From contig VCJN01000841.1 in the NCBI GenBank assembly GCA_006384855.1, positions 248,001 to 312,000 on the forward strand: a stretch of DNA of 64,000 nucleotides. The letters run 5' to 3'. This document shows positions 55,561 through 64,000 of this stretch, one piece after another (position 1 is the stretch's first letter; every line of letters begins with the position of its first letter). The stretch is from Tetraselmis striata (lineage: Eukaryota > Chlorophyta > Chlorodendrophyceae > Chlorodendrales > Chlorodendraceae). The translations under genes and the position numbers were made by a program. The notes under the pieces are model-generated. The model saw only the letters and a list, made by a program, of their open reading frames with translations. It was not told the DNA's origin and did no database searches.

Positions 55561-56700
55561 CGTGGTTCGGGTAGCGGGGTTTGGACCTGGCTGCGCGGCC
55601 GGGTTGGCTGCAGGTGGGTGCCGCGCCCCCGCCGGTGCCATCCTCCCACTAACTACTCGCGCTCTGCCACAGAAATACCCATCCACGAAAACCCGACTAA
55701 GGGACTGTAAAACACACTAGGAGAGAATGCGCTAGGCAAAAAGTTGCCTAATATACGTGGCTAGGTCTTCTAACCGTTAAAGGCACTTTTCCTAGGCCGA
55801 GCAAAGCAGCGACATTGGTGCGAAGTTGAGGGATGTGGGTGGCGGGTGGGCATGCGCGCACTGTACATGGTCTTGAGGGTGGCCACGGAAATGCCGAACT
55901 GCTTGGCCTCTGAGGCAAGAGCAGCCGCGCCATGCAACCGAAAGTCCCGTTTTGGGTCCATTTCGCCCCGCGGGGGCCGGTGCTTCGCTCGGTTGGTCGC
56001 GGGGCGGTGGGTGGCTCTAACTGATAATGTGGCAGGGTGACGAGTGGGTTGGACTGTACATGGCGGTGTGCCGCACCCGTACAGGTGCAGCTGAGTGGGC
56101 GGAAGACGGCATTTTGGGATATAACATATTCGGGCAGTTTTCGCACTACGGTACGTGTTACCGCGGGAAGCGATGTGCGTCCGAGGTCGCTCTCCGCTCA
56201 TGCCTTGGCTTTGCAGTTGGGCCATTGTTGGGTGGCGATACGCACGGTAGGGAATTGGAGCTTGGGGGGGTCACCGTTGGGAGGGGGGGGGGGGGGGGTA
56301 AGGGGGTCTAAATCTCAACACAAGCCGAAGCCGAGTCGCTATACGGGCTTTCGTAGGCTACCGCAGTGGAGCACCCTCTCGCAATACACGCTCGCAGTGG
56401 TCAACTCTCGTCACTAGGTATGGCGGACGCGCATGGTACCATGACCGTTGCTTGTCGCGGTTGTCAACGATGAGAACTACGCCTACATAAGGCAACAAAG
56501 TATCCGCGGGGATGGAGGACGTCCGTGTTGTCAAGACGGCCGTTTGCCGTCATGCAAAACAGTTCAACTCGGTTCGCGGGTCCTCGCAGCATGGCATCGC
56601 GGCATCTATGGTTGGTGCGCGTGGTGGCTTACGGGGCTACCCACGTAATCTTAATTGGTTCGTTATAGGGATGGCGCCGCTCATCATGCGCCAGTGTTTT
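55561..56700. other. No firm gene
   Basis: A minus-strand frame (55770-56225) contains FRLHGAAALASEAKQFGISV, vaguely like a helix-turn-helix, but it is too weak to name. A 16-base poly-G run sits at 56283-56298. Confidence 0.35.
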
Positions 56701-56900
56701 GATAGGGCTCGTTGCCCTCTCCCTATCTGAGCTTGGTCGGCGTTTGTTGTGGCTGCAGCGGGGAGCGTCAGAGCGGCTCACTTCGTCGCGTGCTATAGGG
56801 CGTTCTGATAGGGCTCGTTGCCCTCTCCCTATCTAAGCTTGGTCGGCGTTTGTTGTGGTTGCAACGGGGAGCGCCTGCGCGGCTCACTTCGTCGCGTGCT
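56701..56900 (+). repeat. Tandem duplication, ~94 bp units, period 106
   Basis: Units 56701-56794 and 56807-56900 both read GATAGGGCTCGTTGCCCTCT at the start and CTCACTTCGTCGCGTGCT at the end, with a few substitutions. Confidence 0.9.
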
Positions 56901-57729
56901 GTCCGATGCTACCCACTTCAACGTCGTCGCCACATGAACGACGACAACCTAGAGCTGCCAGCCGGAGGGGGGGGGGGGGGGGGGGGGCTCTACCACCTGG
57001 CGTACCCGACGTCTCGTGGTGCATGTAACTACCCCTTTCCGGCTCGGGATTTGTATCCACGGCGGCCGTCGCTAGTGCAGCAGTGGCGGCCGCCTCACTA
57101 CAACCCTTGCCTCGCAGACAACATCGGCATCGTTACGGGTCGGCGTAGGCTACCATAACCTCTACACCGGCCAACCCCCGACTTCTCGACTTCGAGACCC
57201 GGTACCGCCAACACCGCGAGCTGCCCGCCAGGGACAGCTCCGCCACGATGCGCGGCTTGCACGCTCTGTGGTGTCATTGCCCGCTTGTTGTATTCCAGGT
57301 TCGTGGTCGGCTGTCGCTGCTGGTGCAGCATCGACGATAGACTCGCCACACCCCGCACAATATATGCCGTGGCACCGGCGTACCGTGCTCGGTCGGCCTA
57401 TTTCTCAACATCGCCGGCTATGCGTGCTCCTACAAACATGCACTCCCCGCTATAGTTGTTGCGCGGCGCTATCGGGAGGAACGTTTCCATACTTTCGCAG
57501 CGTCCAACCGTATGTCGCCCCGACATCCGCCGGCATCTTCCGCCGCGTTCAATATACGCATGCGCCTCGAGGATCGATCTACCCGTTATCTTGGCACGAG
57601 ACCCCCTACAAGCCGAGACTTATTCCGCCTTTATTGTATGGTTTGCACGCCTGCCGACATCCCACGCTCGTAGTCGTAGACGATTCGCGGGTAGGATGGC
57701 AAACTAGACTCGATTGTATGTTTGAAATG
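56901..57729. other. Intergenic, no gene seen
   Basis: It contains a 21-base poly-G run (56967-56987). A long plus-strand frame (57268-57735) has no recognisable family features. Confidence 0.4.
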
Positions 57730-58100
57730 ATCTAAACCTGTTTATGGAGCTTTCCCAGCAATGTTAGCTGTCCTAGTGCAACCCGCACGGTGTGCTGGTG
57801 GTTTCTAACGGTTAACATTACCGGACGGTACCACCAGGTTTCAATACGAGCTGCCCCATCGCATGTGAACCCTACTTTCCCTGCCGGGGAGCTACTTAGG
57901 ACACCCACCATCAGCTCGCCTGCCATCCTCCAGCTTGCTACGACCTTCGGCAGCGCCCTCCCGTTTTCCGTTTCCGCCTCACATGCTCCACCTCCACGCA
58001 CCCTCCCTCACGCGGTGCCTTTTTAGCTATAAATGGCGCTTCTTCCGTGTAAGACAGCCTTCGTACCCTCTGTGGCAAAACAATACTCGATTACATGTTT
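57730..58100 (+). mobile_element. LTR-like dispersed repeat, family B copy
   Basis: It opens with TGATCTAAACCTGTTTATGG, close to the TGATCTAAACTAGTTTA of the gag-recombinase element. It is bracketed by GGCAAACTAGACTCGATT (57697) and GGCAAAACAATACTCGATTA (58073) with ATGTTTGAAA after each, like split direct repeats. No coding region is attached. Confidence 0.6.
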
Positions 58101-58739
58101 GAAACTCGAATTTTCTCACACGTAAGGATCAATCACGCCGTTTGGGCCAGTTTCTGGGTTTCGGGTCGTTACCACGGCTCGAGGTTATCTTGTATCCAAA
58201 GCAAATCAGACAAGTCCCGCAACCTAGCCCAGTTGTAGGGCTAGGCTGCCGTAAGGGGGCATGAGTTTATTTGGACCGTACGCTCGGGCGGGGGTGATTG
58301 GACGCAGGTCGGCATGTTAAAAGAGCCGGAATCCGTTTGTTTTCATAACTTGGATCAGCCGCCCGCGGCCCCGCCGCGACCCGGTGGGCTAACATAATGA
58401 CCAACCGCCCGGCTGTCCTACGGCACTCGAAGCGTGCGTCTGCTCACACGTGCGTATGCTACACCGCTGTTGTGACCCTGGGCATGGCTTGGCAGGAGCG
58501 CAAGAAGGCTGAGAGCGTGTACATTGATTGAATCCACAAGTAAATTCGGATAGTAGCGATATTCTGCGAGTACTCCTTATTTTGGGCATCAATCAGCACC
58601 GCGCGCGAACCTGCGCCGCCCGCGGTGACCGTCGATGGAAGACATGATGACTGGCAGAACAAAAATCGCCATAAATCGCTTTAAAATCTGTTATATGTTC
58701 GTTGTTTTCCATTGCATACGCCAGAGGTGCTACGACTCT
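58101..58739. other. Intergenic, no gene seen
   Basis: No coding region or clear repeat could be supported. Confidence 0.45.
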
Positions 58740-58935
58740 TGATGTCCAGATGAATATATATTTTATACATACATACATACATACATGTATATGTATATAT
58801 ATACATACATACATTTACACACACACATATACACACATATATGTACATATGTATATTCTATGTGTATACATGTTAAGATCTATATATGTATATTATATAT
58901 CTGTATTCATATATTATATATGTATACATGATACT
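58740..58935. repeat. TA/CATA microsatellite cluster
   Basis: ATACATACATAC, TATATA and CACACATATA runs fill the interval. Confidence 0.9.
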
Positions 58936-59271
58936 CGTACTCGTATCTGTTTACCCGTAGGTGATCTTTGCCAAAGATGTCAGATCACTTACATGTGTTT
59001 GTAAAGAAACATACCTCGGGCTTGGCCTAGGCGTCTCGCGCCGTCTCCTAGAGCAAAAATGGTTTGGTGGGTGGGTGCGCGAGCCTAGGTGGCGAGGACA
59101 AGGCAGAGAGCGCCGGTGCTTGGGGGTGGCCCCGGCATGGGGGGTACGGATGAGCGTGCTCGGTCCGTGCGCTGCGACGCATGGGTCGTGCGCAGTACTA
59201 AACACTAAGCACTATTAGTAACCTCTAGATGTCTGCTACTCCATCTGATCATTTACCCGTAGGCACATTTT

Positions 59272-59273
59272 GC

Positions 59274-59304
<31 letters not shown>

Positions 59305-59316
59305 AGAGAGAGAGAG
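59272..59316. repeat. (GA)n microsatellite
   Basis: GAGAGA run with a GGGGGGAG interruption. Confidence 0.95.
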
Positions 59317-59448
59317 GCCTATTGCCCCAAAGGCGGCACATTGTTGGGGCCCGACTGGGACTAGCCCGCCGAAGACCCACCATGCTGCCGGGGTAGGGCG
59401 CATTGTTGGGTAGATGTACAGCCCAGCGAGTGCCTCGCTCTTCTTGCT

Positions 59449-60480
59449 TTAGCCTCCCATGTGCTTCATAGTCGTCAGAGGCGCGGAGAGAGAATTCGCC
59501 GCGGACGCCGCGCCTTTATGGAGGCTGTGCGATGTCCACTTGAAACCGGGAAAGGGGAGGCACCCGCCAATGCGCAGGCGTGCGGCACCAATTTGGTGCG
59601 GGTGGCGGCTGCGATACACGATTTGGGCCCCTCCATTAGCGACGACATGCTCCAAAAGGCATCCGGTGGACCGCTGGTGAAGAACTGCTGACAGTAGGCC
59701 TATTGGGAGGCAGAGTAGCACTTCTATAGGTCCGCGAGTTCCGGGAATTCGCTCATGGGGGCAGCAAAAGGTTTGCGGGAAACCCTAGTGCCTTAGTCGC
59801 CCTTCGCTTTCCGGACGTAAATGGTGATTTCAGCTGTAGCGTGATTTCGTCCGTAGCGCGGTGGACAATCCAGTCGCCAATTCCGCAGCGGATGCCGGAT
59901 ACGGCCCGGCAGAAACACACGTATTAGTTGGTTACCGGAACCAACGCGCCCCGAAAACTGTGGATGTCAGCGAAAATTCCGCTCGCCACTGCAAGGTGCG
60001 GCGCAGGGCGATGGCTGCGTCAAGGACTTTGCTGACCATCGGTGCCGGCAGTGCCACGCGGATGTCCTCCTCCTCGATACGTTGTGGTAGTTTGAGCCCA
60101 CGGCACGCGTCGGCAAGTAGCTCGCCTAGCAACGCCACGGGCTGCCGCTGATGGTCGCGGAAGTACTTGTTCATGGCGGAGAAGTACTTTTGTAGCGACT
60201 CCGCCGCGACGGTGCCTTGGAGGCCGAGCCACGCCGCTTACCGGATGATAGTGCCCCGCGTGGCGTCGAACGGGCGGATGCCCTCCTACTCGATCGTCGC
60301 AAAAAGTGGCGAACGTGCGCATGTCGCTGCCGTAGTTGTGGTAGGTGCGCGGCGCGAGCGCGCCCGTCAGCAGGTCGAGCGCCGTGGTGCCGACTACCAT
60401 GTCGGTGCCGAGCATGTTGCGGAGGTCATTAATCATCGTCGAAGCGGACGGGAATTTTGTGGAGTGCTGTACAAGTATTT
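59449..60480 (-). pseudogene. Tyrosine recombinase of the DIRS-like element
   Basis: The N-terminal part reads LALAPRTYHNYGSDMRTFAT-type text (~60390-60300). It then shifts frame to MNKYFRDHQRQPVALLGELL and IRVALPAPMVSKVLDAAIAL (60174-59932). The catalytic part (59721-59449) reads GFKWTSHSLHKGAASAANSL and ends KHMGG-stop. The H-x-x-R box is HSLH instead of HSLR, so a catalytic Arg is lost. It is clearly related to the recombinase at 36979-38009 (shared TSHSL-KGAASAAN). Confidence 0.75.
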
Positions 60481-61019
60481 TGCGCGGCGCGCGCCGGGAG
60501 CGTAGTGGCACCGCGTGCTTGTGAATGACACGCGCGATGCTCGCGCTTTGTCTAGGGTAGACCAGGGCACGGCCTAGGGTCCTCCGGACGTATAGCCATG
60601 CCGGAGTGGCAGCCAAGAGGCCGGCACGCTCCACGGGGGGCGTCCGACCCCCGCGCGCGGCCCGAGCCTGCCAAGATGAGGTCGCCGGTAGACGGGTAGA
60701 CGATCTTCTCGTCGGCGAGCTCCAATAATCGCCGTTGGTACCATCGACGGCCCGGCCGGTGCGGCGCGATGACCGTCACGGCGGCACCCGATTGGCGCAG
60801 CTTGGCGACAACGTCCAGGTCGTCCAATAGTAACTAGGGGGGATTGCAATAATTACGTTCTCTGCGCCAGAAAACGTCCGGCAAATGGAGGGTCCACCAC
60901 CTCGGCGGACCGCGGGTTCCGCTAACGAGAATTGCGCGTTCTCCATCGAGGCATATCTGTCGACCGTGTGCGGTCCCTATGTGCGCTGCATGTAGAAGGT
61001 GCGGGGATTGAGCTGCCAG

Positions 61020-61490
61020 TGTCATAGTCGAGCTCGCGGCTGAGTCGGTCGGCCCATCAGACGTTGGCCGCCTAGATGAACCGGGGTCGGATGCGAATGT
61101 CGTGCATGTCCAAGCAAGAGGCGGTGCCACAATCGCCGCAACTCCATGACCGGGGAACGAGGGGTCAGCGAGGTGAGGGCCACCACGACGGTGTTGTCGT
61201 CGTGCAGTAGTACTCCTTGTCCGCGCAGTTGTGGCAGGAAAGATTCGGCTGCCAAACGTAATACCGCCAGTAACTCCTTCCATGTGATGTGTTGTTTCCG
61301 GTCGAAATCGTACCAGGAGTTGCGCGCTAGGTACGAGGTTGTCGGTGAGTACTGCTCCCCATCCGTAGCCGCTGGAGTCCGCGTGGAGGTACGCCGATTC
61401 GATCGGCTTGAAAATCGAGCGCCCATTGTAATGAGCCGGTACCGATGTCCACCACTCCATATCGCGATTTAGGTGATGCGCCAGCTTCAC
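61020..61490 (-). pseudogene. RNase H domain of the DIRS-like element
   Basis: AYLHADSSGYGWGAVLTDN in one frame and YDFDRKQHITWKELLAVLRL, GQGVLLHDDNTVVVAL in the next give the D-S-x2-GWG, HIT-KEL and DDN boxes of retroelement RNase H. One frame shift separates the two halves near 61340. Confidence 0.75.
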
Positions 61491-61699
61491 TCTCCCCCCT
61501 TAGCCCTGCCGAGTGGCAAGCACGCAGTGCAGCTTTTGCAAGATGACCCCTGCGGGCGCTATCGCGAGGTAGAGGAGCTGAGCCTTCCCCGCGAAGCATG
61601 CTAGTTGGCTGTCCCGCTACTTGTACATGAACCATCCCCATGACACGGCGACCAATGTGCGCAGACTAAGAGGGGCTGCCAAGAATTGAGAAGCCGACC

Positions 61700-62215
61700 A
61701 AGCGGGTGGCATCGTCCCCGATTACCCGCACCCAGCAATTGCAGCTGCAGCACTTCCTGCCGTACCCCAACATGCCGTGGGGCGTGGACGAGGCCACCGG
61801 GCACGCGGCCTCCGAAATGACTCCCATCATGCAATGGGCAGATAGATGCCGAGAGGCAGGGTCTTGTTCTACACTGATAGTCGAGTCGCAAAATCGGCGC
61901 CGGGCAGGCAACGGCCGTTGGAGGCGGCGCGTCCGAGGAAGCTGCTAGCCATCCGGGCAAGCGTCGCCAACTTCTCCGCTAGCGCGCGGAATTCGCCCCG
62001 CCGGAGGTCCACCTCCAGCAACCAAGGTAATCACCCGCTAGCGTCGGCTCCCAACGGCCCTTCTTGGGTTACGAATCGGGCCGAGGCGGTCGAGTAGGGC
62101 GTCGATGCAGGTCCGTAGGGCGTAGACCGCCTCCCGCAAGTCCGCCACATACATGAAGTCATTGAGGTAGAAGAGCATGCGCTCCCCTCTCCACCGGGTG
62201 TTCCGGGTAAAGCGC
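61700..62215 (-). pseudogene. Reverse transcriptase end of the DIRS-like element
   Basis: ERMLFYLNDFMYVADLREAV, then ALLDRLGPIRNP and a GRWEPTLAG-like block match the RT palm after the catalytic box. The usual Y-x-DD reads YLND, so one catalytic Asp is replaced by Asn. Upstream RT motifs are not readable. Confidence 0.6.
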
Positions 62216-62419
62216 CGGGTGATGGGCTTGTGCGTCGGTCATTCGCCAAATCTAGGTATCGCGACTATACCATGCGTGGACAAATCATTGGCAGGAGATG
62301 GCTTAGGCTTCACGCCACCGATCGGCCACGCAGAGGCCACCGATTGGGTCTGGCCAAACTGATGGGTGGTCATGCGATGCGTGCACTACGCAACGCTTTC
62401 ACAGCGGCGGGATGAACAC

Positions 62420-64000
62420 CCACATCACTCGGCGACGGGCCATTCGCGTGGGCAATGGAGACAGATACTCTACCGTTCATCCTCGAGGCCAAGCAAGTGT
62501 TCACACACCTGCTAGGAGATTCAGTGCAAGCAAACGCGGCAATGGCGGGCTCGAGTGCCTACCGCAAAACAATTTTTTTCCAACTTGGGGAGGCGGGAGG
62601 ACCTGTTCAACCCCATCCAGGACCTAACTCCGACCCCGATGATCAGATCCCTTCAGAAATGTCTTCCGCCAAACTATAAGTTACAGATAGCGAGATCATG
62701 CATGGCACATCACGCCACACTACCCGCATAACACCCTGGGCAGCCCCGTGAAAATGACGCTCAAGTACATGCGCTCAAACGATTCATGCGCTTTCAAGCG
62801 CCACCGGCACGGACGTGGAAGACACGGCGTGGGTGTGGTTCTCGCACGCAATCAATTGGGCGGAGCATGGATATACCAACGGACCCGCAAGTTCAACAGA
62901 TCGAACCATCAAGGACGTTTTCTAGGAACTACAACTTGCAAGCATGATGCCGCGGCAGCTCAGCCCAACCATGACAGCTGATCACCTCACACAGTACCGA
63001 TTCCCTCATAACGCGGGAGCGGTGCGAATTCTATGCAGCCGGATGGGACGCGAGCCAAGCCGTCAGGTTGTGGGGAACCGTCCTCAATTGGGAATCCCCA
63101 CACCCAGATTAACCGGACTCATACCCACTCCCCAAAGATAAGAAGCGGCGCACGCCGGAACCGGATAATAATTCAGACGCCCGGGCTACCAAGCGTCTAG
63201 CTCCCACAAACCCAGCGCCCCCGCGCTAGGCCCTAGGTGCGGCACTCGGCCATGCAGCACCACCCGATAGGGGTACAAGGACCAAATAACCTGCCCCGAC
63301 TAGTCGCCAGTCGCCGAGCTCCCTACGACGCGCCCAACAGCCGCAGCAGTCCCGACCCCGGCGGGGTAGTCGGAGGAGAACGGCTAGCCGGTTAACGATC
63401 AGCTCCACCACTCCGATCGCGAGATCAAGAGGCACAAGTGGCACCTTCGGGCCACACGATCACCCATGCACCGGCAGGGGACATGGAAGAGGCGGACGAC
63501 GTGCTCTACCGTCTAGCATCAGATCCAGCAGAATTCCGATCAGGAACACCAGCACCTCTAGATCACCTCCCACCGGCGCTGTTCCATTCATTGCCAAAAC
63601 CGCTCCAGCAATTAGACCAGGAAATGATTATTCGGGCGTAAGCCCAGCCACACAAAGCACATGCTAAGCTATAACACCGCCGCTAGGGCAGGGCACAGCC
63701 TCTGCTGACAGACGAGGAGTGGTTGCGGGAGCTACATGGTGAGCTAGCAGAAAATATGTGCGTTTCCGGAAATCCGCATCGTGTACTGCCCGTATGGGAA
63801 ATGCATATCGCAGCCATGCCAGCAGCAAATCACCATCGCCCGGCGGTCACGCGCGTTTAGCGCGTTCTCCAGAGAGGTCTCAAATCCTACTTTGTGAAGC
63901 CCCGCTGCGACACCCAGTGCTCGCACCCGCGCTATAGGCGCAATATACGACGCGTCAACTGAAAACTGGCGAGGGCTATGGGACCGGACCATGTGGAACC
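62420..64000. other. No firm gene; possible Gag-like scrap
   Basis: In mixed frames on the plus strand, YAAGWDASQAVRLWGTVLNW and KRRTPEPDNNSDARATKRLA (~63030-63210) look like degenerate protein text, perhaps a retroelement Gag. It is too broken to name. No tRNA, rRNA or intact gene is seen to the window end. Confidence 0.35.

Larger units (their letters stand above)
59449..62260 (-). mobile_element. Decayed DIRS/PAT-like retroelement (RT-RNase H-tyrosine recombinase)
   Basis: On the minus strand, RT (~62215-61700), RNase H (~61490-61020), a linker with AVTVIAPHRPGRRWYQRRLL, and a tyrosine recombinase (~60480-59449) follow each other in the order typical of DIRS/PAT elements. Every domain is split by frame shifts or stops, and two catalytic boxes are altered. 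No flanking repeats were recognised, so the ends are approximate. Confidence 0.75.

Noticed and set aside
1-64000. CRISPR arrays, operons or bacterial-type promoters
   Set aside because: No regularly spaced identical repeats with unique spacers. Intron structure and repeat content are eukaryotic.

Overview
The window is nuclear DNA of a eukaryote, most likely a green alga (chlorophyte or prasinophyte grade). Four housekeeping genes (PSMA4, EBP2, COPB2, GPKOW/MOS2) are split by spliceosomal GT-AG introns and read best as plant/algal-type proteins. TGTAA, the green-algal polyadenylation signal, lies 30-250 bases after the stop codons of several genes. The COPB2 N-terminus reads M-PLRLDIK as in plants. 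The mobile elements include tyrosine-recombinase (DIRS/PAT-type) retroelements, which are common in green algae. The species cannot be fixed from the sequence alone.

Layout. 1-2.1 kb: 3' two thirds of a 20S proteasome alpha-4 gene (+). 3.5-6.4 kb (-): a protein with 23-residue tandem repeats and a weakly supported multi-exon gene. 6.4-12.2 kb: gene-poor DNA with tRNA-like (SINE-type) remnants, duplicated repeats and a copia RT scrap. 12.2-14.6 kb: a decayed transposase-like gene. 15.5-18.4 kb: EBP2 (+). 21.4-26.5 kb: an eight-exon ankyrin-repeat gene (+), then a MITE-like foldback element. 27.7-33.8 kb: COPB2 (-), with a start codon alone at the end of one exon and a 21-base microexon. 34.8-39.3 kb: an element with Gag-like and tyrosine recombinase regions but no reverse transcriptase, between near-identical direct repeats. 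41.25-44.4 kb: a retroelement with about 200-base terminal repeats, a zinc-knuckle Gag and a broken RT. 44.9-48.8 kb: GPKOW/MOS2 (+). 49.7-51.4 kb: an intronless secreted F-type lectin-like gene (-). 52.6-58.1 kb: retroelement debris and a broken unknown gene. 59.4-62.3 kb: a decayed DIRS/PAT-like RT-RNase H-tyrosine recombinase element (-). 62.4-64 kb: no clear gene.

The intact genes serve protein degradation (proteasome), 60S ribosome biogenesis (EBP2), Golgi-ER vesicle coating (COPB2) and splicing (GPKOW). They form no operon or joint pathway; they are separate genes in a repeat-rich landscape. Nearly all their introns, and much of the intergenic DNA, carry pure G or C runs of about 16-30 bases. 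Exon boundaries were chosen by eye from GT/AG sites, reading phase and protein-family match. Phases close exactly for PSMA4, EBP2, the ankyrin gene, COPB2 and GPKOW.
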